From Bradyrhizobium sp. NAS80.1 (lineage in GTDB: Bacteria > Pseudomonadota > Alphaproteobacteria > Rhizobiales > Xanthobacteraceae): a DNA stretch of 47,810 bases. The position numbers were made by a program, and so were the translations under genes. Below are positions 21,795-29,309 of the stretch, piece by piece. Where the stretch lies: the NCBI RefSeq assembly GCF_001908205.1, contig NZ_LGHL01000079.1, forward strand, positions 1-47,810, written 5' to 3'. The notes under the pieces are model-generated. The model saw only the letters and a program-made list of their open reading frames with translations, did not search any database and had not been told where the DNA came from. Positions within the stretch are counted from its first letter, which is position 1. Every line of letters begins with the position of its first letter.

Positions 21795-22466
21795 GATCAC
21801 TCATCACAGACGATACGCCCGGCGCCTCGCCGACCGCCACGATGCTGCGATTGATGCTGCTTCCGGCGATCGTCGGCATTCTTTTCGTGGGTGGAGTCTA
21901 TTGGCTGAGGCTTGACCTCAACGCAGCGGGCGGCACGCCCGAGCAGGCCAGGCTGGTTGAGGTTCATCTCCTGCCGCGGCCAGACCCGCTATCGATCCCG
22001 GTCAATCAGGCACCGCAGTCGGAAGCGGTTGCGCCGCCGAGCAAGGCTAACGGACCGACTGAAACGCCTGCCGCCATCTCCAACCAGGCGCTTGCCGCGC
22101 TCCCGGCCGAGGAGGCGGCGGCGTCTGAGCCGCCCATGCCAAGTGCGGGCTTCAAAGCCACGTCTGATCCGGTGCCGAGTTCTGCCAAGGTCACGTTCAG
22201 GACCGAGCTGCTGCGACATATCACGCGCTTCCAGCGCTACCCGCGAGCTGCCGAGCGCCAGCATATGCAAGGCACCGTCCGGACCGAATTCTTGATGGAC
22301 CGGGAAGGCAAAGTGATCAGCGTCTGGGTCAGGACCAGTTCCGGGCAGCCAATCCTCGATCATGCGGCGATCGATACTATTCGCCGCGCCCAGCCCCTGC
22401 CGCCGATTCCCCCCAGCTCTGCCGGCTTCCCTTAAGGTCGAGGTAGCGCTGGGGTTCGACCCCTGA
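21791..22466 (+). CDS. second TonB-like energy transducer, frameshifted at a C6 run
   Basis: About 224 residues once the frame is corrected. An N-terminal transmembrane helix (about 18-40, MLRLMLLPAIVGILFVGGVY) is followed by a Pro/Ala-rich spacer (about 55-130) and a TonB_C domain (FRTELLRHITRFQRYPRAAE, GTVRTEFLMDREGKVISVWV, SGQPILDHAAIDTIRRAQPL). As written, the reading ends early in PPIPPSSAGFP. Removing one C from the run at 22409-22414 restores the family's typical end PPALPASLKVEVALGFDP with a stop at 22464-22466. The start overlaps the STN gene stop by 4 bp. It has no ExbB/ExbD of its own here and may share the pair at the start of the window. Confidence 0.85.
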
Positions 22467-22613
22467 ACGGGGCAAGAGCGAGTCTCAATTGCGACAACTC
22501 GGCCCTCGCCGACATCAGTCTTTCCGCGGTCATAAATCTGCAATTCGTGACCTTTAACAGCTAGTTGGCCTCGCTTGTGCATGGATCGAGGTGGTGTGTA
22601 AGGGGCCGCAAAG
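22467..22613. other. intergenic region upstream of the sigma factor gene
   Basis: 147 bp without a gene. I see no convincing sigma-70 promoter pair. A ribosome site (AAGGGG) lies just before the GTG at 22614. If the sigma factor is autoregulated, its own ECF-type promoter would be expected here, but no motif can be assigned. Confidence 0.35.
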
Positions 22614-23156
22614 GTGGCGGAGTCCAATCCGGTAAAACTGCGGCGGCAACTCGTCGAAAATTACGACTCCCTCATCAGGCACCTTTCGCGACGTTTGGGG
22701 TCTTCCGAGTTCGCCTATGAGGCGCTGCACGAGGCCTTCCTGCGGCTGGGGCGCGTTCCTGACGCGACCGAGGTGCAGCAGCCCGCTGATTATATTTTCC
22801 GAGCTGCCATTAACATCGCCAAAAACCGCCACAAGGCGGGAAGCTACCGGGTCCCGCCGTCGGAGATCGATGCGGAGCTCAGTGTTCCCGACGAAGCGCC
22901 AAGTCCGGCGCAAATCGCCGAAGAGAGGTCCGATTTCGAGGCGTTCGAGCGGGCGCTCATGGAGCTGCCTGAGCGCTGTCGCCTCGTCGTGCGCATGATT
23001 TCGCTGGAAGGCAAAAGCGCCCAGGAGACGGCCGATCATCTCGGGATCAGCGTTCGCACCCTCACCAGCGATTATCGGCAAGCGTTGGAGCATTGTGCCA
23101 AAAGCATCGGGCGCCCGCTGGTTAGCCGCCTGGGCCGTCCGCGCACGCGGGGCTGA
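22614..23156 (+). CDS. ECF-family RNA polymerase sigma factor (FecI-like)
   Basis: 180 residues, GTG start with an AAGGGG site upstream. Region 2 is visible at about 10-80 (LVENYDSLIRHLSRRLGSSE, EALHEAFLRLG, DYIFRAAINIAKNRHKAG). Region 4 is at about 118-170 (FERALMELPERCRLVVRMIS, QETADHLGISVRTLTSDYRQ). These are the hallmarks of an ECF sigma factor of the FecI group. FecI-type factors direct RNA polymerase to genes of cell-surface signalling systems and are controlled by an inner-membrane FecR. A fecR gene follows downstream. The promoters it recognises cannot be read from the sequence, but the exoprotein/TonB operons are the likely regulon. Confidence 0.88.
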   Translation: MAESNPVKLRRQLVENYDSLIRHLSRRLGSSEFAYEALHEAFLRLGRVPDATEVQQPADYIFRAAINIAKNRHKAGSYRVPPSEIDAELSVPDEAPSPAQIAEERSDFEAFERALMELPERCRLVVRMISLEGKSAQETADHLGISVRTLTSDYRQALEHCAKSIGRPLVSRLGRPRTRG

Positions 23157-23366
23157 GCACGGCCTGATGTGATCGCGCGTCTTGAGGCCGACCAGGCTTA
23201 ACCTCCCTCCGACCAGTAATTTTCCAGGAACCAATCGCCTTTCGGCATTTTTTGTTGCGTTATTATGCTCTGTCAGTTGTCTATTGAACGGGAACCGCAG
23301 CCTTCCATGCGACCGGAGGGTGCGGCGAGGAGACAGTGGTGCCCGCGGGGGCCATCAAGGAGAATC

Positions 23367-23513
23367 ATGACGCAGGCCGCTAAAGGCTTGAGATATTGTT
23401 CGGCACCCGTTGCAACCGCCCGGTGCGCCGAGAAATCATTTATCCGCAGCAAAGCACCTTCGCCCGCAAGGCACACGGCGGCGGCTTGCGCGGCAAACGA
23501 GCGACCGCTGTGA
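23367..23513 (+). CDS. short leader ORF coupled to fecR
   Basis: 48 codons starting MTQAAKGLRYCSAPV, preceded by a strong AAGGAG ribosome site ending 5 bp before the ATG. The stop (TGA 23511-23513) overlaps the GTG start of fecR (GTGA at 23510-23513). The product has no recognisable domain and is Ala/Arg-rich. The strong ribosome site and exact coupling suggest that its translation sets fecR expression. It may be a leader rather than a functional protein. Confidence 0.5.
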   Translation: MTQAAKGLRYCSAPVATARCAEKSFIRSKAPSPARHTAAACAANERPL

Positions 23514-24493
23514 CTCTTTCACCTGAACCGCCCGAGTCAGATCCTCTTCTCGACGAGGCGATCGCATGGATCGTCCACCTCAGGACCGGTGAACCGACCC
23601 GCGACGAATTTAACGCGTTCAAGCGATGGCGCAGCCAGAGCCCGGCCCATGAGGCCGCATTCAGGCGCGCCGCCCTGATCAATCAGCGAGCCGGGATCGT
23701 TGCCGGTCGGCTCACCGCGCCAGGCAACGTCTCTCATGTTGCCGACTTGGCAGTTCGCCGCAGCCGGATCAGCCGTCGTGCAATGCTCGGAGGCGGCCTC
23801 GCGGCAGCCGCTGCCGCAGGCTTTGCAATCGTGCAGCCGCCCCTCGGCCTTTGGCCGTCATGGCAAGAACTCGCCGCCGACTATCGAACCGCAAAGGGTG
23901 AGCAGCGCACAATCGAAGTCATGCCCGAAGTCTCGCTCGACCTCAATACCCAGACCAGCATCGCGCTGAAGTCGCGCCAGAATCAGCCGACTATCGAGCT
24001 CGTGTCGGGCGAAGTCGTCGTCAACGCGCGCCGTTCGCCGCAGGGCCCGCTGATCGTGCTTGCGGCCGGCGGGCAGGTCATGGCACGCGAAGCGCACTTC
24101 GATGCCAGGTGCCTGGATGGCGAGGTCGCCGTGACCTGTCTGGGCGGGACGATCGATGTCCAGCATACCGGCCAATCGGCACAGGTCAGCCAAGGCGAGC
24201 AGATCTCCTATTCTTCGGCTGGACTTGGGACCCGCGTCTCCGTCGACCCCGCACAAGTCACGGCTTGGCAGTCAGGACTTCTGATATTCCGCGATCGTCC
24301 GCTCGCCAGCGTGGTCGACGAGGTCAATCGATACCGTCCGGGCAAGATCGTCATCGTCAGTGCAGCTTTGCGCCAGCGAGCCGTTAACGGCGACTTCGAG
24401 ATCGCCAAGCTCGACAGCTTCGTCAGCCAGGTTCAACAGCTCACCGACGCCCACGTCACTTCGCTGCCCGGCGGATTGATCATCTTGAGCTGA
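23510..24493 (+). CDS. FecR-family anti-sigma / sigma regulator
   Basis: 327 residues from the GTG at 23510. The N-terminal cytoplasmic domain is typical of FecR (PLLDEAIAWIVHLRTGEP, FNAFKRWRSQSPAHEAAFRR). A transmembrane helix follows at about 87-105 (AMLGGGLAAAAAAGFAIV). Then comes the periplasmic FecR domain (TAKGEQRTIEVMPEVSLDLN, IELVSGEVVVNARR, VAVTCLGGTIDVQHTG) and a C-terminal STN-like end (FRDRPLASVVDEVNRYRPGK). A longer TTG start at 23396 is open, but the GTGA overlap with the leader ORF favours 23510. It would receive a signal from an outer-membrane or periplasmic STN domain and control the ECF sigma factor. Confidence 0.88.
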   Translation: MTLSPEPPESDPLLDEAIAWIVHLRTGEPTRDEFNAFKRWRSQSPAHEAAFRRAALINQRAGIVAGRLTAPGNVSHVADLAVRRSRISRRAMLGGGLAAAAAAGFAIVQPPLGLWPSWQELAADYRTAKGEQRTIEVMPEVSLDLNTQTSIALKSRQNQPTIELVSGEVVVNARRSPQGPLIVLAAGGQVMAREAHFDARCLDGEVAVTCLGGTIDVQHTGQSAQVSQGEQISYSSAGLGTRVSVDPAQVTAWQSGLLIFRDRPLASVVDEVNRYRPGKIVIVSAALRQRAVNGDFEIAKLDSFVSQVQQLTDAHVTSLPGGLIILS

Positions 24494-24500
24494 TGTCTCA

Positions 24501-24713
24501 TCACGCCGTTGTGCGCGGCAATTGATCGCGGTGCGCAACGAACTGCGTTTGCGTGCAGAGGAATGTTTCCAGCAGTGCGCGGGCCAAAGCTGTGTCATGC
24601 CCATGGCGTTCAAGGACTTCGATGAGCTGTTCTTGATCGGAAACGTTCTGCTCGCCGCGCAACAGGTGATGCTCGGCCTGTTCGAGATGTTGGAGTTGTC
24701 GGGACCGATCCAT
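24501..24713 (-). CDS. small helical protein
   Basis: 70 residues starting MDRSRQLQHLEQAEHHLLRG and continuing with a charged amphipathic helix (QEQLIEVLERHGHDTALARA, LLETFLCTQTQFVAHRDQLP). The pattern HLEQAE...GE...Q..LI..LE..GHDT...LL.TF...Q..HV.HRD is one I remember from many small hypothetical proteins in Bradyrhizobium and relatives. Function is unknown. It lies head-on to fecR with only 7 bp between the two stops. Its helix pattern argues that the minus strand is the coding one. Confidence 0.6.
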   Translation of the reverse strand: MDRSRQLQHLEQAEHHLLRGEQNVSDQEQLIEVLERHGHDTALARALLETFLCTQTQFVAHRDQLPRTTA

Positions 24714-24754
24714 CTTGGTCTCCCCGCAATAGGCAAGAGCGAGATCGGATCTCT

Positions 24755-24936
24755 CTAGGCTGCCTCTTTAGGCCAGTTCTGATCGTCCTCTTCCGGGCGT
24801 GGATCGTGGGAAGCGCGACCTAGAAACGTATCCGGGACGGATTCTCCAAGGATTTGGCGACGACAGCGCGCACGCGTTCGTTCTGCCCTATGATCTCAGG
24901 CGTCAAGTCGCGAACGCGATAGATATCAACCGGCAT
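24755..24936 (-). CDS. very small protein, apparent frameshift
   Basis: A minus-strand ATG at 24934-24936 with a strong ribosome site (GAGGGAG, 7 bp upstream) opens a 38-codon frame, MPVDIYRVRDLTPEIIGQNE and onward to KSLENPSRIRF, stopping at 24820. The adjacent frame continues as SVPDTFLGRASHDPRPEEDD and QNWPKEAA to a stop at 24755-24757. That ending resembles other small rhizobial proteins I remember (VPDTFLGR motif). One missing base near 24843 would join both into about 60 residues. The join is inferred; the shorter reading 24820-24936 is the safe one. Confidence 0.45.
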
Positions 24937-25135
24937 GGCCGCGCTCCCTCGTTCTGCAGGCGAGAGCGCAATTTGTCGCTCAGTCACCGACGCCTACGGG
25001 CGGCCTCAGCCGGTGATGCAGAATTATACCGCTTCCGCAGGAAGTTAGCCGGGAACATGGAACCGAGTTCGGGAACGCTTTCGTTGATCGGCGTTTGTCT
25101 CACGAGGAGCCAGAACGACACGAAAGGTGGAACAG
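24937..25135. other. intergenic region between small genes and response regulator
   Basis: 199 bp between divergent genes. It must contain the promoters of the small minus-strand gene and of the receiver-domain gene. I see no clear promoter hexamers. The CGAAAGG at 25121-25127 serves as ribosome site for the ATG at 25136. Confidence 0.3.
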
Positions 25136-25531
25136 ATGGTCCACCACAGCGAGCCTTCCTTGAAGGACTGCCGAGTTCTAATCGTCGAGGACGAGTACCT
25201 TATCGGAGACGACTTGGCGAACGCTCTGCGGGAGCTCGGCGCTCATGTGATCGGGCCGGTCACTGAACTCGTCGACGCGATGTCGTCTATCGAGCACGAT
25301 GTTTTCGATGTCGCCGTGCTCGATATCAACCTGCGCGGATGCTCTGCCTTTCCGGTCGCGGACGAACTTATGCGCGACGGAAAGCCCTTCATTTTCACGA
25401 CTGGCTATGGTGTCGAGAACATCCCCGACCGCTTCCAGCATGTGCGGCGATGGGACAAACCTTACGATCTCGAGAAAGTCACGGCTAACGTTGCCGAGTT
25501 GTGTCGCCGAGTGCCGCGTCTCGCGGCGTAG
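25136..25531 (+). CDS. single-domain response regulator receiver
   Basis: 131 residues consisting of one receiver domain. Visible parts are the acidic pair in RVLIVEDEYLIGDDLANALR, the phospho-acceptor Asp in VAVLDINLRG, the Thr switch in PFIFTTGYG, and the conserved Lys in RRWDKPYD. No output domain follows. Such proteins often act through protein contacts, as CheY- or FixJ-like phosphate sinks. The ATG at 25136 is preferred over the GTG at 25127 because the AAGG site lies 8 bp before it. No histidine kinase gene is nearby, so the partner is unknown. Confidence 0.85.
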   Translation: MVHHSEPSLKDCRVLIVEDEYLIGDDLANALRELGAHVIGPVTELVDAMSSIEHDVFDVAVLDINLRGCSAFPVADELMRDGKPFIFTTGYGVENIPDRFQHVRRWDKPYDLEKVTANVAELCRRVPRLAA

Positions 25532-25632
25532 GCACGCCGGCTGAGCTCCGACCGATCCGGGGCATCAATGACGATACCCTCGAAGTCCGACTGGCGTTGG
25601 TCGCAGACCCAGCCGAAATCTTTTGGATCGAA

Positions 25633-26385
25633 TCACACGGCGGACGCACCGTTGCTCCCGATCGATCCGTTCAATTCCTGCGCACCATGCAAATCTTCAG
25701 CGATTCCTTCTGTGCCCGATGACACGTTCAGCCGATGATTCATTGCCCAGATCGCGGCTTGAGTGCGGTTCGTCACACTGATCTTGCGAAAAATTGCCTT
25801 GACGTGCGCTTTGACGGTGGGCTCGGCGATTTTGAAATGTAGCGCTACATGCTTGTTGGAGTCGCCTCTGACAATCCGATCAAGAATAGCCACTTCGCGC
25901 GCCGACAGCTGCTTTAAGAGGTGTGAGTCTATTGGATCGCCCTGTGTGACATTTGTAGGTGTCGACCCCTGATGCAGTTCAGTCCCGTTTGACCAGAGCC
26001 GCGCGTCTATCACTCTGAGCTGCTCGTTCGTGACCGCGTGCAGCGAACTCACGAGAGCTCTTGACGTGATTGAACTGAAGAGCGCTGCGTTTGCGCCCTC
26101 ATCCAACGCCCTTTTCAGAAACTGCGAGCATGTCTCATCAGCCACTGCTGTAATAAACGAGAGCGGGCAATTAGTTCTGATTCTTCTGCAGATGAGGTCC
26201 CGGTTCGGCCCAACGCGGACGATTATCAAAAACGGTCCATCGCAGGGCAGTGTGCCGAGATCCTCGAGTTCAATTCCGCAACTCTGCGGACGGAAACAGG
26301 TTTTGGATAGGATGAGGCGGAGGCCCTCTCGGAATAATCCATCATCCTCCAGGATGAACGTTGGTACTACCGGCTCATTTGACAT
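25633..26385 (-). CDS. LuxR/NarL-type regulator with a degenerate receiver domain
   Basis: 250 residues from an ATG with a GAGG site upstream. The N-terminal receiver-like domain keeps an acidic start (FILEDDGLFREGLRLIL). At the expected phospho-acceptor strand it reads FLIIVRVGPNRD, with no Asp in the usual place. A linker follows, then a LuxR-type helix-turn-helix at about 165-230 (LLKQLSAREVAILDRIVRGD, VALHFKIAEPTVKAHVKAIF, VTNRTQAAIWAMNHRL). The output domain looks intact. It probably binds DNA independently of standard phosphorylation. Its position at the edge of the exopolysaccharide cluster makes it a candidate regulator of those genes. Confidence 0.85.
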   Translation of the reverse strand: MSNEPVVPTFILEDDGLFREGLRLILSKTCFRPQSCGIELEDLGTLPCDGPFLIIVRVGPNRDLICRRIRTNCPLSFITAVADETCSQFLKRALDEGANAALFSSITSRALVSSLHAVTNEQLRVIDARLWSNGTELHQGSTPTNVTQGDPIDSHLLKQLSAREVAILDRIVRGDSNKHVALHFKIAEPTVKAHVKAIFRKISVTNRTQAAIWAMNHRLNVSSGTEGIAEDLHGAQELNGSIGSNGASAV

Positions 26386-27126
26386 AACTCGCCTCAAATG
26401 GATGTAGAACCTTTGTCAGTCACTCCTTCGGAAGAAGGTGCTTTGAGTACAGTGCATTATCAGCGATTGCCATTTTTTCCCGGAAGCGTTCATTACACCC
26501 GATCGGAATAGCTGTGGACATGTCAAATGTTAAAAATGCCAATTTGCCGAAACACAAGTTATTACAAAGGCCGAACACCGCATCGCATTTGACAGCAATG
26601 CGAACGAGCTAGTCCTGATGGATTAGCTAGAGCAACCGTAGAAGTCACGGTGATGAAACATTGTTTCGAACGGGAAGGGAAGCTTACGTTCTTAGCGCCA
26701 TTGTCGATCCTTCTGCCGACAACAACAATGGTTGCCAATGAACCGCCGAGGAAACACGGGCGGTGACTATTGGTTCCTGCTATCCGCCCCCATTTGCGAG
26801 TCGAGCTAGCTCCGCATGCATCTTCATCGTGAACTTCACTCATTGAGTTTCGCGGAGGTTGCGCGAGCGACGTAAACTGTAAACTGGCGCTGAACTTGAC
26901 AAGCTGACTTGACCTGCTTGCAGCCCAAATAGCGATCAACCAAATTCTCGGCGGATGTGTGCAGGCGAGAGGGTTAGTCCGCCATCGCTGGACAATCTCA
27001 ATTGGTCAATTGCGCTGGGTGAACTCAGACGCATAATGGCAGGCGTCAGTTGTTTGCAATCGTGCAGCGCCTGTGACCCAGCGCATTCGTCTGCTGCAAA
27101 TCGCGCCCTTAGGGAGATCCGATGAC
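26386..27126. other. long intergenic region upstream of the exopolysaccharide cluster
   Basis: 741 bp without a convincing gene and more AT-rich than its surroundings, especially around 26520-26570. It separates divergent genes. Visible elements: a T6 run at about 26474, a 10-bp palindrome GAGCTAGCTC at 26813-26822, further CTAG sites near 26608 and 26625, and a direct repeat TCAATTG at 26998-27004 and 27006-27012 that also forms two adjacent CAATTG palindromes. These could be operators. Open frames here have poor codon use and no similarity I recognise. Confidence 0.5.
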
Positions 27127-28068
27127 GTGGCGAACCCTGTCGTTTCCGTCGTAGTTCCGCTCTACAACAAAGCGCATTGTATCCTGAAGACGCTTTCTTC
27201 GGTGGCAAGTCAGGAGCAGACTGATTTCGAGTTGATCGTTGTCGATGACGGATCAACGGACGGGAGCGCTGAGCTTGTGAAAGCGGCTGGCGTCTGCGGC
27301 CTGCGCCTCATCCGGCAGAACAATGCCGGAGTATCGGCGGCCAGGAATCGTGGAATTGCGGTCGCGCAGGGGAAATGGATCGCATTCCTGGATGCGGACG
27401 ATCTGTGGTCGCCGGACCATCTGGATGGGCTGTTGCAGCCGTTGAAGGCGACTGCAGCAATTGCCGCATTCAGCAATCTGCGGCTGGAAAGCCGCGCCGA
27501 CCAACCCTTGATTGATGCAGCGGTTCGGCCGCAGATGGTGGATGACTATTTTTCATTCGCACTGCGCAACAGCAACTATCCTGCAAGTTCGAGCTCGATC
27601 ATGGTTCGCAGGGACGAATTGCTCCAGGCAGGGCTCTTCGCTGAAGGGATCACGACCGGCGAGGATATCGACATGTGGTGCCGGTTGGCGTGCCGAGGGC
27701 CATTCTTCTACAATGCGAGACTGTCGGCAACTTATGCCGACGCATGTTCATCGAGCAACCGTCCTGTCGTTCCACTCTTTGCGCAACGCCTTCCCTGGCT
27801 CATGCGAGATGGCAGGGTCCCGCCGGTATTGGTCGAGAGTGCCGACCGCTATGCAAATTTCCTGATGCTGGAGTATGCGCGCCAGCTGCTCGATCACGGA
27901 CGAAATGCCGAGGCGCGTGCCGTCCTTCTCAATGCTTGCGTCGCGCGCTACGATACCCGCCGCTTCCTTAAGCGTTTGACGAGGACTTCGTCTTTCGGGC
28001 GAATGCTTTTCCGGCTGAGCCGGGCCGACTCGGCTCGGTGGAAGGTCGTCAGTTCGGCACGAGATTAG
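27127..28068 (+). CDS. family 2 glycosyltransferase
   Basis: 313 residues from the GTG at 27127, which has an AGGGAG site at 27113-27118. The GT2 nucleotide-sugar fold is clear: VVSVVVPLYNKAHCILKTLS, DFELIVVDDGSTDGSAELVK (DDGSTDGS), NNAGVSAARNRGIA, and the metal-binding FLDADDLW (DxD-type). No transmembrane segment is visible, so it is a cytosolic or peripheral enzyme that adds a sugar to a lipid-linked intermediate. It converges on the next gene with a 4-bp overlap of their 3' ends. Sugar specificity cannot be told. Confidence 0.9.
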   Translation: MANPVVSVVVPLYNKAHCILKTLSSVASQEQTDFELIVVDDGSTDGSAELVKAAGVCGLRLIRQNNAGVSAARNRGIAVAQGKWIAFLDADDLWSPDHLDGLLQPLKATAAIAAFSNLRLESRADQPLIDAAVRPQMVDDYFSFALRNSNYPASSSSIMVRRDELLQAGLFAEGITTGEDIDMWCRLACRGPFFYNARLSATYADACSSSNRPVVPLFAQRLPWLMRDGRVPPVLVESADRYANFLMLEYARQLLDHGRNAEARAVLLNACVARYDTRRFLKRLTRTSSFGRMLFRLSRADSARWKVVSSARD

Positions 28069-29309
28069 TGCGGAAGTCGAGGTCGTCCAATCCGCTCTGC
28101 CCTGATCCATGGCATTCTTTGTCCCCGGGCCAATTTCATGATCGGCCTCATCACCATGATGATGTGCCGTGGTAGTTGCTTGACTTCATTCAGGCCGATC
28201 AGGTCGCGCCCGCAGAGATGCCAGGCTGTTGCAAGCGAGAACAGGAATAAGCAGCTGGCGAGTGCGGCAACGGCGACCGGGACAATGCTGCCCGCCAGGA
28301 CCATATGGGCGAGGCAGGAGCTCAACAGAAGCATGTTGGCCAGCGCAAGCATGCCGAGCGGGGGAATGGCAATGTCAGCCGCGAGCGCGAGCAGACCTAT
28401 GTCGCGTCGTTGCAATCCCTGATAGATGAGGCGAGGCAAGTGGCTGATGATCAGGCCGAGGTGTCCTTGCACCCATCGTTCCTTTTGTTGACTTTGACCA
28501 CGTTGATTGTCGGGGAAATAGCTGGTCACGCGCGCCGCGCGGAAAAATCGAGGCGGGCGTTCAGCAAGAGCAAGTTCGAGACCAAAGAGCATGTCTTCGG
28601 CCAGGTGGCCCGTCGCGAATAGATCCGGCCGGACGAGCCGCCATGGCATTGCCATTCCCGTTCCGAGCAGATGGCAGGGAAGGCCGAGGCGGGCATAACC
28701 TGTCGGGCGGAGATCGTTCTTGATGCGCCACGCGAACTCGGCCAAGCGCGAACGTGGGGAGGCGGGAACACGGGGATTTGCGACCATAAGATCAAGCCCT
28801 TGCACCGGTCCCTTTGCGGCGTAGCACGCGCGGGCCAGCAATTCGATCCCGCCCGGGCTGGTCTGGCAATCCGCGTCTATGAACAGGACGATTTCAGGGG
28901 GCATTGTGGCAATGTGGCGAAGACCGGCGGCAAGAGCAAAGCCCTTACCGGGCCGATCGCGGTCATTTCTTACAACAACCTCCGCACCCGCTTGCGTCGC
29001 CAGCAGGGCGGTCCTGTCGGCACAGTTATCTGCAATGACCAAAAGCCGGTCGTTCGGCGTGAGCTCCTCCTTGATACGATACACGGTCGCCTGGATATCC
29101 ATCTCTTCGTCGTGGGCCGGAATCAATACCGAAATCGAAGGGCGATGTGATGAGATGGCGAAGGGGCGATCGCGGAGGAAAAGGGCCCCGCATGTCTGCA
29201 TCACGAGGGCCAGCGTCGCGAGAACGAGACCGACGGCGGCGAGTTCCAGGATTGTGGCGAGTATCCCGGAGAACAAGACAGACCTCAGTGTCGGTGGAAA
29301 TGAAGCCAA
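28065..29309 (-). CDS. membrane-bound family 2 glycosyltransferase
   Basis: 414 residues. An N-terminal transmembrane helix (about 14-38) is followed by a processive-type GT2 domain: ISVLIPAHDEEMDIQATVYR, the DADC motif in VLFIDADCQT, a HLAEDMLFGLELA motif, and QQKERWVQGHLG, which contains the Q-x-x-R-W signature. Three or more C-terminal helices come after (about 300-375). This resembles ExoU/cellulose-synthase-like enzymes that extend polysaccharide at the membrane. The first possible start (TTG 29309) overlaps the upstream gene by 25 bp; a TTG at 29276 with a GAGG site is the better start by ribosome-site logic. Confidence 0.87.
   Translation of the reverse strand: MASFPPTLRSVLFSGILATILELAAVGLVLATLALVMQTCGALFLRDRPFAISSHRPSISVLIPAHDEEMDIQATVYRIKEELTPNDRLLVIADNCADRTALLATQAGAEVVVRNDRDRPGKGFALAAGLRHIATMPPEIVLFIDADCQTSPGGIELLARACYAAKGPVQGLDLMVANPRVPASPRSRLAEFAWRIKNDLRPTGYARLGLPCHLLGTGMAMPWRLVRPDLFATGHLAEDMLFGLELALAERPPRFFRAARVTSYFPDNQRGQSQQKERWVQGHLGLIISHLPRLIYQGLQRRDIGLLALAADIAIPPLGMLALANMLLLSSCLAHMVLAGSIVPVAVAALASCLFLFSLATAWHLCGRDLIGLNEVKQLPRHIIMVMRPIMKLARGQRMPWIRAERIGRPRLPH

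Noticed and set aside
24522..24758. 78-codon plus-strand frame after fecR
   Set aside because: It overlaps the minus-strand 70-residue frame, which has the stronger helix and family pattern.
26562..27256. Two minus-strand frames of 125 and 106 codons in the long intergenic region
   Set aside because: No ribosome site, no domain, and composition unlike neighbouring genes.
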